From the NCBI GenBank assembly GCA_900478215.1, contig LS483478.1, positions 2,356,001 through 2,420,000 of the forward strand: a stretch of DNA of 64,000 nucleotides. Reading direction: 5' to 3'. Under the pieces are notes generated by a model. The model was not told the origin of the DNA and made no database searches. It was given only the letters and a program-made list of their open reading frames with translations. Positions 35,364 to 44,377 of this stretch are shown here, piece after piece. How positions within the stretch are numbered: the first letter of the stretch is position 1; each line of letters opens with the position of its first letter. The translations under genes were made by a program, and so were the position numbers. The DNA is from Salmonella enterica subsp. houtenae serovar Houten (GTDB taxonomy: Bacteria; Pseudomonadota; Gammaproteobacteria; Enterobacterales; Enterobacteriaceae).

Positions 35364-36398
35364 ATGGCAAAACCGATCATCACACTCAATGGTCTAAAAA
35401 TCGTCATTATGCTGGGAATGCTGGTGGTTATTCTGAGCGGTATCCGCTTCGCCGCAGATATCATTGTTCCCTTTATTTTGGCGTTATTTATTGCAGTAGT
35501 TCTCAATCCCGTTGTGCAACGGATGACCCGATGTCGAATTCCGCGCGTTATCGCCGTGTCATTGCTCATTGTGATTATTGTTATGTTAATGGTACTGCTG
35601 CTGGCCTATTTGGGCACGTCATTAAATGAACTGGCCCGTACCCTACCGCAATATCGCTCCTCATTGGTCATACCGTTGCAACGTATTGAACCGTGGTTGC
35701 AGCGAGCAGGCATTGGCGTGTCGGTTGATGAGTTGGCGAAATATATCGATCCAAACGCCGCCATGACTCTGGTAACGAACCTGCTCACCCAACTGTCCAA
35801 TGCCATGTCGTCCATCTTTTTATTGTTATTGACCGTAGTATTTATGCTGCTGGAGGTTCCACAATTGCCTGAAAAACTGCAGCAGATGATGAGCCGTCCG
35901 GTGGAAGGCATGGCGGCGATTCAACGCGCGCTTGATAGCGTTTCCCATTATCTGGTGCTAAAAACAGCGATCAGTATCGTGACAGGGCTGGTCGCATGGG
36001 GAATGCTGGCCGTGCTGGATGTCCGCTTCGCCTTTGTCTGGGGTCTGCTGGCCTTCGCGCTGAACTATATTCCTAATATTGGATCGGTGCTCGCGGCCCT
36101 GCCGCCCATTATTCAGGTGCTGGTATTTAACGGGTTTTATGATGCGCTGCTGGTACTGGCGGGCTATCTGCTGATTAATCTGGTCTTCGGCAATATCCTT
36201 GAGCCGCGTATCATGGGACGTGGTTTAGGACTTTCGACCTTAGTTGTATTTTTGTCGTTAATTTTCTGGGGCTGGCTATTAGGTCCGGTGGGCATGTTGC
36301 TCTCCGTTCCGTTAACCATCATTGTCAAAATCGCCCTCGAACAGACCACCGGCGGGCAGAGTATCGCCGTTCTGCTTAGCGATTTAAACAAAAGATAA
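35364..36398 (+). CDS. tqsA: TqsA (YdgG), AI-2 exporter family protein
   Basis: The 344-residue protein has about seven or eight membrane helices in the AI-2E/PerM pattern, with long central hydrophilic stretch (about 110-180). The conserved ALNYIPNIGSVLAALPP segment is near residue 230 and the NLVFGNILEPRIMGRGLG segment near 275. E. coli TqsA is implicated in export of autoinducer-2 and in biofilm formation. ATG at 35364 follows AGGGACTGAT. Confidence 0.92.
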   Translation: MAKPIITLNGLKIVIMLGMLVVILSGIRFAADIIVPFILALFIAVVLNPVVQRMTRCRIPRVIAVSLLIVIIVMLMVLLLAYLGTSLNELARTLPQYRSSLVIPLQRIEPWLQRAGIGVSVDELAKYIDPNAAMTLVTNLLTQLSNAMSSIFLLLLTVVFMLLEVPQLPEKLQQMMSRPVEGMAAIQRALDSVSHYLVLKTAISIVTGLVAWGMLAVLDVRFAFVWGLLAFALNYIPNIGSVLAALPPIIQVLVFNGFYDALLVLAGYLLINLVFGNILEPRIMGRGLGLSTLVVFLSLIFWGWLLGPVGMLLSVPLTIIVKIALEQTTGGQSIAVLLSDLNKR

Positions 36399-36406
36399 AA
36401 TGCAAT

Positions 36407-36534
36407 ATATACACAAAATCATTCAAGATGCATCGCGGCGGCAAGGGAAGAAATCCCCGGGAGCATAGATAACTATGTGACCGGGGTTTCTGAGCGCAGC
36501 CAACAAAGAGGCAGCTTAAAGGATGAAGTGTATA
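36407..36534. repeat. ERIC (IRU) repeat element
   Basis: About 128 bases starting TATATACAC and ending GAAGTGTATA form a large imperfect palindrome. The centre contains AATCCCCGGGAGCATAGATA and ATGTGACCGGGG, recognisably the central inverted-repeat region used for ERIC primers. The element separates tqsA from the pntB terminator. ERIC elements are non-coding, enterobacteria-specific and can alter mRNA stability when transcribed. Confidence 0.85.
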
Positions 36535-36556
36535 AAAACGGCCTCCAAAGAGGCCG
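36533..36556 (-). terminator. terminator of pntAB
   Basis: On the minus strand GGCCTC and GAGGCC pair around TTTG, followed by GTTTTTA. It lies 17 bases after the pntB stop and abuts the ERIC element. Confidence 0.75.
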
Positions 36557-36572
36557 CCACACCGTTAAAAGA

Positions 36573-37961
36573 TTAAAGCGCCTTCAGAATCGCATCCACG
36601 CTGGCTTTGGCGTCGCCAAACAGCATTTGCGTATTCTCTTTAAAGAACAGCGGATTTTGCACACCAGCATAACCGGTATTCATTGAACGCTTAAAGACCA
36701 CGACATTCTGCGCTTTCCACACTTCGAGAACCGGCATACCGGCGATCGGGCTGCGGGGATCGTCTTGCGCTGCCGGGTTCACCGTATCGTTCGCGCCAAT
36801 CACCAGCACGGTATCGGTATCGGCGAAATCATCATTGATTTCGTCCATTTCCAGCACGATGTCATAAGGCACTTTCGCCTCCGCCAACAGCACGTTCATA
36901 TGCCCCGGCAGGCGCCCCGCCACCGGATGAATTCCGAAACGCACGTTAATACCGCGCGCGCGCAGTTTTTCGGTGATTTCCGCCACCGGATACTGCGCCT
37001 GCGCCACCGCCATCCCATACCCCGGCGTAATGATGACGGAGTGGGAGTTTTTCAGCATCTCAGCAGTCTCTTCCGCCGTGATTTCGCGATGTTCGCCAGT
37101 TTCCTGATCGTCGCCCGTTGAGGAGCCGTCAGTACCGAACCCACCGGCAATCACGCTAATAAAAGAGCGGTTCATCGCTTTACACATAATGTAAGACAGG
37201 ATCGCGCCTGACGAACCGACCAGCGCGCCGGTTACAATCAGCAGATCGTTGCTCAGCATAAAGCCAGCAGCCGCAGCAGCCCAACCGGAATAGGAGTTCA
37301 ACATTGAGACAACCACCGGCATGTCCGCCCCGCCGATAGAGGCGACCAGATGCCAACCAAACGCCAGCGCGATAATGGTCATCAGCAGCAGCGCCAGTAC
37401 CTGAAGACCCACGCTTTCGGTCCGGACAAAAACCAGCAGCAACAGGAAAGAAACGACCAGCGCCGCCAGGTTCATTTTGTGACGGTTAGGCAACATCAAC
37501 GGCCTGGAAGAGATTTTGCCGCGCAGTTTACCAAACGCTACGATCGATCCGGTGAAAGTGACTGCGCCAATGAAGATACCGAGGAAGACTTCGGTCAGAT
37601 GGATATTCACCAGCACCGGCGCCAGACTGGCGTCATGGTACAGATAGCTGTTAAAGCCAACCAGTACCGCCGCCAGGCCCACGAAACTGTGCAGAATCGC
37701 GACCAGCTCAGGCATCTCGGTCATCTCAACTTTTTTCGCCATGCGGATGCCAATCGCGCCGCCAATAATCATGGCGACCAGAATCCATGCCACGTTGCCG
37801 GTATCCGGCCCGAAAATGGTCGCCAGCAACGCGATCGCCATTCCGGCAATACCGAAGTTATTCCCCTGACGGGACGTTTCATGCTTTGAAAGCCCGGCAA
37901 GACTGAAAATAAACAGGATCGCGGCAACAATGTATGCAGCTGTAACTAATCCTCCAGACAT
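36573..37961 (-). CDS. pntB: PntB, transhydrogenase beta subunit
   Basis: The 462-residue protein has about nine membrane helices (residues 1-260). The C-terminal NADP(H)-binding domain III contains IITPGYGMAVAQAQ (about residue 310) and VLVIGANDTVNPAAQ (about residue 390). With PntA it couples proton re-entry to hydride transfer from NADH to NADP+, a main NADPH source. It starts ten bases after pntA in the same operon. Confidence 0.96.
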   Translation of the reverse strand: MSGGLVTAAYIVAAILFIFSLAGLSKHETSRQGNNFGIAGMAIALLATIFGPDTGNVAWILVAMIIGGAIGIRMAKKVEMTEMPELVAILHSFVGLAAVLVGFNSYLYHDASLAPVLVNIHLTEVFLGIFIGAVTFTGSIVAFGKLRGKISSRPLMLPNRHKMNLAALVVSFLLLLVFVRTESVGLQVLALLLMTIIALAFGWHLVASIGGADMPVVVSMLNSYSGWAAAAAGFMLSNDLLIVTGALVGSSGAILSYIMCKAMNRSFISVIAGGFGTDGSSTGDDQETGEHREITAEETAEMLKNSHSVIITPGYGMAVAQAQYPVAEITEKLRARGINVRFGIHPVAGRLPGHMNVLLAEAKVPYDIVLEMDEINDDFADTDTVLVIGANDTVNPAAQDDPRSPIAGMPVLEVWKAQNVVVFKRSMNTGYAGVQNPLFFKENTQMLFGDAKASVDAILKAL

Positions 37962-37971
37962 GTGTTACCCC

Positions 37972-39501
37972 TTAGTTTTTCCGGAACATTTTCAGCATAC
38001 GCTGAGTCACGGTGAAGCCACCGAAAATATTAATGCTGGCGATAAGCACCGCGATAAAGCTCAGGAAGCTGACCCAGCCGCCCTGGCCAATTTGCAATAA
38101 TGCCCCGACAACAATAATCCCTGAGATCGCGTTGGTCACTGACATTAACGGCGTATGAAGCGCATGAGAAACGTTCCACACCACGTAATAACCAACCACG
38201 CAGGCGAGCGCAAACACGGTAAAATGACCAAGGAACTCTTTTGGCGCGACATCGGCCAGCCAGCCAAAAAGAATGATCGCCAGCGCCATTAACGCATACT
38301 TCCGCCAGGGTGAAGCGGGCTTTTCCGGCTCTTTTGGCGCAGGAGCTGCTTTAGGCGCGGCCTGAGGCTGCGCGGAAACCTGGATTGGCGGCGCAGGCCA
38401 GGTAATGTCGCCGTCGCGAATCACCGTCACGCCACGGATCACGACATCGTCAAAATCCACGTCAATATTGCCGTCTTTCTCTTTGCACAGCAGCTTCAGC
38501 AGGTTAACCAGGTTGGTGCCATAAAGTTGGGAGGACTGCGTCGGCAAACGCCCCGGCAGATCGGTATAACCGATTACTTTCACGCCATTGTCCGTCGTCA
38601 CAACCTGATTGGCGACGGTATATTCGCAGTTACCGCCATTCTGCGCGGCCAGGTCGACGATAACGCTGCCGGCCTTCATAGCATCGACCATGTCGCGGGT
38701 AATCAGCTTCGGCGCAGGTTTGCCCGGAATCAACGCGGTGGTAACAATGATGTCGACCTCTTTGGCCTGGGCGGCAAAGAGCGCCATTTCCGCTTTGATA
38801 AACGCCTCGGACATGACTTTGGCGTAACCATCTCCGCTACCCGCTTCCTCTTTAAAATCCAGTTCGAGGAACTCTGCCCCCATACTTTGGACCTGCTCTT
38901 TGACCTCAGGACGAGTGTCAAACGCGCGGACAATCGCCCCCAGGCTGTTTGCCGCGCCGATAGCCGCAAGACCCGCCACCCCGGCGCCGATAACCATCAC
39001 CTTCGCCGGCGGCACTTTACCGGCGGCGGTGATTTGCCCGGTAAAGAAACGCCCAAATTCATGCGCGGCCTCTACAATGGCGCGATAACCCGCGATATTC
39101 GCCATTGAGCTTAACGCGTCGAGCGACTGCGCACGGGAAATACGCGGCACGGAGTCCATCGCCATCACCGTGACCTTACGTTCGGCAAGTTTCTCCATTA
39201 ACCCAGGATTTTGCGCAGGCCAGATAAAACTGACCAACGTAGTCCCCGGGTTAAGTAAAGCGATTTCATCTTCTTCAGGCGCATTAACCTTGAGAATAAT
39301 TTCCGACTGCCAGACGGCATTGCCGTCTACAATATCCGCGCCAGCCTGCGCAAACGCTTTGTCGTCAAAACTTGCCAGTTGACCCGCCCCGCTTTCGATA
39401 GCGACGCTAAACCCCAACTTCAGTAGCTGCTCTACCGTTTTCGGCGTCGCAGCGACACGGGTTTCATTGGGTAACCGCTCTTTTGGTATGCCAATTCGCA
39501 T
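37972..39501 (-). CDS. pntA: PntA, transhydrogenase alpha subunit
   Basis: The 509-residue protein has the NAD(H)-binding domain I with GAGVAGLAAIGAANSLGA near residue 172. An Ala/Pro-rich linker (about residues 380-400) leads to four C-terminal membrane helices. The start follows AAGGGAACATTT. It pairs with PntB to form the proton-translocating transhydrogenase of the inner membrane. Confidence 0.96.
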   Translation of the reverse strand: MRIGIPKERLPNETRVAATPKTVEQLLKLGFSVAIESGAGQLASFDDKAFAQAGADIVDGNAVWQSEIILKVNAPEEDEIALLNPGTTLVSFIWPAQNPGLMEKLAERKVTVMAMDSVPRISRAQSLDALSSMANIAGYRAIVEAAHEFGRFFTGQITAAGKVPPAKVMVIGAGVAGLAAIGAANSLGAIVRAFDTRPEVKEQVQSMGAEFLELDFKEEAGSGDGYAKVMSEAFIKAEMALFAAQAKEVDIIVTTALIPGKPAPKLITRDMVDAMKAGSVIVDLAAQNGGNCEYTVANQVVTTDNGVKVIGYTDLPGRLPTQSSQLYGTNLVNLLKLLCKEKDGNIDVDFDDVVIRGVTVIRDGDITWPAPPIQVSAQPQAAPKAAPAPKEPEKPASPWRKYALMALAIILFGWLADVAPKEFLGHFTVFALACVVGYYVVWNVSHALHTPLMSVTNAISGIIVVGALLQIGQGGWVSFLSFIAVLIASINIFGGFTVTQRMLKMFRKN

Positions 39502-40027
39502 AAATGTTCCCTTCCATCGGTATTTTTGATGATGGTTTGTCAGTCAGCGCGAGAAGCGTACGCCTGCCCGCGTTTGAGGTAAATGTTACCCCAGCAGAAT
39601 AAAACCGTTACAAACTCTCTATAACCTACTGAAAATAACGCCCGTGATCTAGCGCCAAAAAACAGAATTTTTTATCAGATTTGCAAAATATGAACGATTC
39701 AGCCGCTAAGCAGCCATAATGCCTTGAAAACGGCCTGCGAGGGCTGATAATTCGCTCAAATTTGACAGCAAAACATTATTAAACCCCTACCGCGCTCAAG
39801 AAATTAACATTAAATTAACTTATTAAATTCATGCGCTTCATTGGCTTAGGCGCCCGGCCGCCGTTTTTTTCGACATATCGGCAAATGTTATCATCAAAGA
39901 TAGGGTACATGACACGATGCGTGAAAAATCCCGCAGACATCCATACGGTTTAAATGCAATAATCAGCCACGTTTCTAGTCAATAACAATACCAGTACCTG
40001 GTTTGCGCAAGGCGAAGGATTATTTTT
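39502..40027. other. pntA-ydgH divergent intergenic region
   Basis: These 526 bases carry the divergent promoters of pntAB and ydgH. The stretch at 39770-39830 is AT-rich. I see no RNA gene, repeat or supported ORF, and no second RstA or Ter site. Confidence 0.4.
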
Positions 40028-40972
40028 ATGAAGCTTAAGAACACTCTCCTGGCGTCGGCACTGCTTTCTGCGGCTGCTTTTTCTGTCCATGCAGCAACAG
40101 AACTGACGCCGGAGCAAGCGGCTGCACTAAAACCGTATGACCGCATCGTTATTACCGGTCGTTTTAATGCTATTGGCGATGCGGTCTCCGCCGTGTCCCG
40201 CCGCGCGGATAAAGAAGGCGCAGCCTCCTTCTATGTTGTCGACACCTCGGAGTTCGGCAACAGTGGTAACTGGCGTGTTGTAGCGGATGTGTATAAAGCC
40301 GACGCGCCGAAAGCCGACGCGCCGAAAAATCGTGTCATTAATGGCATCGTGGAATTACCGAAAGACCAGGCCGTACAATTAGAACCGTACGACACCGTCA
40401 CCGTTCAGGGCTTCTACCGTAGCCAGCCGGAAGTTAACGATGCCATTACGAAAGCGGCGAAACAGAAAGGCGCATACGCTTTCTATATTGTTCGTCAGGT
40501 GGATGCGAACCAGGGCGGGAACCAGCGCATCACTGCATTTATCTATAAACAAGATGCGAAAAAACGCATCGTCCAGAGCCCGGACGCCATTCCGGCAGAC
40601 TCTGAAGCTGGTCGCGCCGCGCTGGCTCAGGGCGGCGAAGCGGCGAAGAAAGTCGAAATTCCAGGCGTCGCCACGTCAGCCTCGCCGAGCGCCGAAGTAG
40701 GCCGTTTCTTCGAAACGCAATCCACCAAAGGCGGACGTTACACTGTCACGCTCCCGGATGGCACAAAAGTTGAAGAGCTGAATAAAGCGACGGCAGCAAT
40801 GATGGTGCCTTTCGACAGCGTTAAGTTCACCGGCAACTACGGCAATATGACGGAAATCTCCTACCAGGTCGCCAAACGCGCGGCGAAGAAAGGCGCGAAG
40901 TATTATCATATTACGCGTCAGTGGCAGGAGCGCGGCAACAACATCACCATCAGCGCCGATCTGTATAAATAA
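40028..40972 (+). CDS. ydgH: YdgH, periplasmic protein with three DUF1471 (YhcN-like) repeats
   Basis: The 314-residue protein has a signal peptide (cleavage after VHA, about residue 22) followed by three DUF1471/BhsA-type repeats at about 35-95, 115-180 and 255-314. Each has a pattern like GAxxFYI/YHI near its end. YdgH of Enterobacteria has been implicated in envelope integrity. A perfect 15-base tandem duplication at 40295-40324 encodes KADAPKADAP between repeats one and two. AAGGA precedes the ATG. Confidence 0.9.
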   Translation: MKLKNTLLASALLSAAAFSVHAATELTPEQAAALKPYDRIVITGRFNAIGDAVSAVSRRADKEGAASFYVVDTSEFGNSGNWRVVADVYKADAPKADAPKNRVINGIVELPKDQAVQLEPYDTVTVQGFYRSQPEVNDAITKAAKQKGAYAFYIVRQVDANQGGNQRITAFIYKQDAKKRIVQSPDAIPADSEAGRAALAQGGEAAKKVEIPGVATSASPSAEVGRFFETQSTKGGRYTVTLPDGTKVEELNKATAAMMVPFDSVKFTGNYGNMTEISYQVAKRAAKKGAKYYHITRQWQERGNNITISADLYK

Positions 40973-40997
40973 GGCGCGCGTCGCCCTCTGCTTTTCT

Positions 40998-41073
40998 CGC
41001 CGGATGGCGGCATAACAACCTTATCAGGCCTATACGATCGTTCAACGGTAGGCCTGATAAGCCGCCCATCAGC
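40998..41073. repeat. REP/BIME-type palindromic repeats after ydgH
   Basis: CGCCGGATGGCGGC...CCTTATCAGGCCTA is followed by the inverted copy GGTAGGCCTGATAAGCCGCCC. This is a facing pair of REP sequences in the 299-base gap before ydgI. The rest of the gap holds only the ydgI promoter region. Confidence 0.8.
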
Positions 41074-41271
41074 CCCTTTCTTGTAGGATCCCAATTCCGT
41101 CAAATATCGCGATGAATCTCACTTTTCGCTTTTTTAGCGATAAATCTTATCCAGGTCGTTGCATGCGGTCCCTTCTCTTCGTAAAATCCCGCGCCTTAGT
41201 GGCTTTCACCATTTTTATGCGTTTTGCCATAATAATTATTCTTCCAATTTCACTTTTATAGCTGGATACCA

Positions 41272-42654
41272 ATGGAAAAAAAACTGGGACTGAGCGCGCT
41301 GACCGCGCTGGTTTTAAGCTCAATGCTTGGCGCAGGTGTTTTCAGTCTGCCCCAGAATATGGCCGCCGTTGCCAGTCCGGCTGCGTTGTTAATTGGCTGG
41401 GCCATTACCGGCGTGGGGATACTCTTACTGGCATTCGCCATGTTAATCCTCACGCGCATTCGTTCCGAACTTGACGGCGGTATCTTTACTTACGCCCGTG
41501 AAGGCTTTGGCGAACTGATTGGTTTCTGTTCTGCCTGGGGCTATTGGCTGTGCGCGGTCATCGCCAACGTATCGTATCTGGTTATCGTCTTTTCAGCGCT
41601 GAGTTTCTTTACCGATACGCCTGCGCTGCGTCTGTTTGGCGACGGCAATACCTGGCAGGCTATTGTCGGCGCTTCAGTCCTGCTCTGGATTGTCCATTTC
41701 CTTATCCTGCGCGGCGTACAAACGGCAGCCAGCATCAATCTGGTCGCGACTTTGGCGAAATTGTTGCCGCTCGGCGCGTTTATTGTGCTGGCTATCATGA
41801 TGTTCAAACTGGATACCTTCACACTGGACTTCACCGGTGTTGAACTTGGTACTCCCGTATGGGAACAGGTCAAGAACACCATGCTCATTACGCTGTGGGT
41901 GTTTATTGGCGTTGAAGGCGCCGTCGTCGTCTCCGCCCGCGCGAAAAATAAACGCGATGTAGGCCGCGCCACGCTACTGGCGGTACTCGCGGCGCTGGGA
42001 ATATATCTCCTGGTCACGCTGCTTTCTCTTGGCGTCCTCGCCCGTCCGGAACTGGCGGAGATGCGCAACCCGTCGATGGCCGGTCTGATGGTGAAAATGA
42101 TGGGGCCGTGGGGGGAAATTATTATTGCGGCGGGACTGATTGTATCTGTCTGCGGGGCTTATCTAAGCTGGACTATCATGGCGGCGGAGGTGCCGTTTCT
42201 GGCGGCAGCCTATAAATCCTTCCCGGGCATCTTCGCGCGACAAAATGCACATGGCGCGCCTTCTGCGTCGTTATGGCTCACCAATATCTGTGTGCAAATC
42301 TGTCTGGTGCTGATCTGGCTTACCGGTTCGGACTACAACACGCTATTGACGATTGCGTCAGAAATGATTCTGGTGCCCTACTTTCTGGTCGGTGCATTTC
42401 TGCTGAAGATTGCAACACGTCCCCTACATCGGGCGGTCGGTATCGGAGCCTGTCTTTATGGCTTATGGTTATTATATGCGTCGGGTCCCATGCACCTGCT
42501 GCTCTCCGTCGTACTGTACGCGCCTGGATTACTGGTTTTCCTGTATGCGCGTCGGACGCACAAGCATGACAACGTATTAAATCGTCAGGAAGTCGTGCTG
42601 ATGGGTTTATTGCTGATCGCGGCGGTTCCGGCCACATGGATGCTGGTGGCATAA
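41272..42654 (+). CDS. ydgI: YdgI, ArcD-type basic amino acid antiporter
   Basis: The 460-residue protein of the APC superfamily has about 12 or 13 helices. The early motif SSMLGAGVFSLPQNMA (residues 15-30) is typical of arginine/ornithine and lysine/cadaverine-type exchangers. It is annotated in E. coli as a putative arginine:ornithine antiporter; the substrate is unproven. No ADI-pathway genes are adjacent. The ATG has a weak ribosome site (GGATACCA). It ends at a long perfect hairpin shared with ydgC. Confidence 0.87.
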   Translation: MEKKLGLSALTALVLSSMLGAGVFSLPQNMAAVASPAALLIGWAITGVGILLLAFAMLILTRIRSELDGGIFTYAREGFGELIGFCSAWGYWLCAVIANVSYLVIVFSALSFFTDTPALRLFGDGNTWQAIVGASVLLWIVHFLILRGVQTAASINLVATLAKLLPLGAFIVLAIMMFKLDTFTLDFTGVELGTPVWEQVKNTMLITLWVFIGVEGAVVVSARAKNKRDVGRATLLAVLAALGIYLLVTLLSLGVLARPELAEMRNPSMAGLMVKMMGPWGEIIIAAGLIVSVCGAYLSWTIMAAEVPFLAAAYKSFPGIFARQNAHGAPSASLWLTNICVQICLVLIWLTGSDYNTLLTIASEMILVPYFLVGAFLLKIATRPLHRAVGIGACLYGLWLLYASGPMHLLLSVVLYAPGLLVFLYARRTHKHDNVLNRQEVVLMGLLLIAAVPATWMLVA

Positions 42655-42657
42655 ATG

Positions 42658-42697
42658 CTTCCCCATCGTAATCCATACGGATATTACGATGGGGAAG
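42658..42697. terminator. bidirectional hairpin between ydgI and ydgC
   Basis: CTTCCCCATCGTAAT and ATTACGATGGGGAAG are perfect 15-base complements around ten bases. It separates convergent genes only 61 bases apart. In E. coli folM lies here; it is absent from this window. Confidence 0.7.
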
Positions 42698-42715
42698 CTA
42701 CTGTCTTTGCCAATA

Positions 42716-43051
42716 TTAATGCCATTTAATCCAGCAAAAAATCAGCAGCCACGCGCTTAGCCCCCAGCAGGCCACCGCGCCGCCAAGCGCAACGGGCAGG
42801 CGCATCACGCCGCTGAAATACCATAGCGTTGCAAGATAAATAAAATAAGGAATGATCGACCACATACTAAAGACGATGGTGGTACGCATCGCGTCGAGGC
42901 CCCGCTCACTGGCAACGATATAGTGCGCGATAAGCGCAAACGTTGGAAACAGGGGGATTAATCCGGCGATATAATAATTTTTCGTTTTTGACAGCAGACC
43001 AATCAATACGACGACCAGCGCCCCCAGGGCAGCTTTAATCACGAGTCCCAT
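42716..43051 (-). CDS. ydgC: YdgC, GlpM-family inner-membrane protein
   Basis: The 111-residue protein has four predicted helices and matches the GlpM/YdgC family. A family member was linked to alginate production in Pseudomonas; in enterobacteria the gene is associated with envelope stress but its activity is unknown. It is divergent from rstA with 126 bases between. Confidence 0.87.
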   Translation of the reverse strand: MGLVIKAALGALVVVLIGLLSKTKNYYIAGLIPLFPTFALIAHYIVASERGLDAMRTTIVFSMWSIIPYFIYLATLWYFSGVMRLPVALGGAVACWGLSAWLLIFCWIKWH

Positions 43052-43105
43052 TACCTTGCCTTAACACGCTAATAACAACAGCCTGTAGCATAACGGAACC
43101 GCTCT

Positions 43106-43122
43106 CGTTTAGAAAAGATTTA
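43106..43122 (+). promoter_or_regulatory. candidate PhoP box upstream of rstA
   Basis: CGTTTA-GAAAA-GATTTA matches the PhoP direct repeat (T/G)GTTTA-N5-(T/G)GTTTA at five of six positions in each half. TATGTT (43146-43151) is a possible -10, 23 bases further down. rstA belongs to the PhoP regulon in E. coli and Salmonella. Confidence 0.5.
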
Positions 43123-43177
43123 TGGAAGGAAAAACAGCGGCGGTGTATGTTGGCGTTTTCTATTCTCCATTTATAAT

Positions 43178-43909
43178 ATGAACCGCATTGTATTTGTTGA
43201 AGACGACGCTGAAGTGGGTTCGCTCATTGCCGCTTATCTGGCGAAACATGATATTGATGTCATTGTTGAGCCGCGTGGCGACCGGGCGGAGGATCTTATC
43301 CTCACCACTCAACCCGATCTGGTTTTACTGGATATTATGCTTCCAGGTAAAGATGGCATGACGATATGCCGCGATTTACGCCAGCGCTGGCAAGGTCCGA
43401 TTGTGCTGCTCACCTCGCTGGACAGTGATATGAATCATATTCTGGCACTGGAGATGGGTGCCTGCGACTACATCCTCAAAACCACGCCTCCGGCCGTTTT
43501 GCTGGCGCGTCTACGCTTACACCTGCGGCAAAACGAACAGACGCAACAGGCAAAAAGTCTTCAGGAGAGCGCGCTTACGCCGCATAAAGCGCTGCGTTTT
43601 GGCGCGTTAACCATCGATCCCCTTAACCGTGCGGTCCAGCTCAATGGCGATTTCATATCGCTCTCCACCGCCGATTTTGAATTGCTCTGGGAACTGGCGA
43701 CACACGCCGGGCAAATTATGGATCGCGACGCGCTGCTGAAAACGCTGCGCGGTGTCAATTATGATGGTCTGGATCGCAGCGTGGATGTGGCGATTTCCCG
43801 CCTGCGTAAGAAACTGCTGGATAGCGCTGCTGAACCCTATCGTATAAAGACCATTCGCAATAAAGGCTATCTTTTTGCCCCTCATGCCTGGGACGAAACG
43901 ACGGGGTAA
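43178..43909 (+). CDS. rstA: RstA, OmpR-family response regulator
   Basis: The 243-residue protein has a receiver domain (acidic pair VEDDAE at residues 6-11; phosphorylated Asp in VLLDIMLPGKDG near 53; Lys in DYILKTTPP near 103). It is followed by a winged-helix DNA-binding domain (about 140-235). It acts with sensor RstB, is induced by PhoPQ, and activates asr and other genes. The ATG is preceded directly by TATAAT and no ribosome site; alignment fixes the start. Unusually, rstB is not the next gene but lies 3.6 kb downstream. Confidence 0.93.
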   Translation: MNRIVFVEDDAEVGSLIAAYLAKHDIDVIVEPRGDRAEDLILTTQPDLVLLDIMLPGKDGMTICRDLRQRWQGPIVLLTSLDSDMNHILALEMGACDYILKTTPPAVLLARLRLHLRQNEQTQQAKSLQESALTPHKALRFGALTIDPLNRAVQLNGDFISLSTADFELLWELATHAGQIMDRDALLKTLRGVNYDGLDRSVDVAISRLRKKLLDSAAEPYRIKTIRNKGYLFAPHAWDETTG

Positions 43910-44377
43910 GTTAGCCGTCGGGGTTTACCTGCTCCTCCCGGATTATAGTGGCGATATTCTCTTTCGCCACTGTTCAAAGACACCGTATATATGCGCTTTT
44001 ATGGGTCGGAGCAGACACTTGCTTGCCGTTTTCTCCGCCTTGTAGTTCGTCATGACGACTTTTTTGCCAAAAAATTTAAATTAAAAAAACTCAAAGCCGC
44101 TTCACAAAATCGATAATAGAATGCCTGTCTTTCGATATATTGATGCCTTTTTCCGCAAAATGTGAAATGAAACAAATCATATATATGAATATATCATCAC
44201 TAATACATTCACATTAAATATATTCATTTCCGACAGTAACTTTTGTATTAATTAATAACATATAAAAAAAGTTAGCATTTGCTGAAATAATATTATTCGG
44301 ATTAGGATGCCTTTGATTCAACGAATCTGTAGAAGTTCAATCTTTTGCAAATAAGTTAAGTTTTTAAGGATAAAAAA
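43910..44377. other. AT-rich porin promoter region
   Basis: This 468-base gap becomes markedly AT-rich from about 44060 to 44360 (for example TATATATGAATATATCATC), unlike the flanking coding DNA. Such DNA is typical of H-NS-silenced loci, and ompS2 of S. Typhi is reported as quiescent, controlled by H-NS, OmpR and LeuO. A small stem, AGTGGCGA/TCGCCACT (43947-43971), near rstA's end may be its terminator but lacks a T-run. Confidence 0.5.

Noticed and set aside
40998..41073. CRISPR-like repeated palindromes
   Set aside because: They are a facing pair of REP units without spacers or cas genes.
43910..44377. A MicC-type sRNA gene next to the porin
   Set aside because: MicC is linked to ompN in E. 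coli, but no sequence like its conserved 5' end or GGGC terminator was found here; the porin also fits OmpS2 better.
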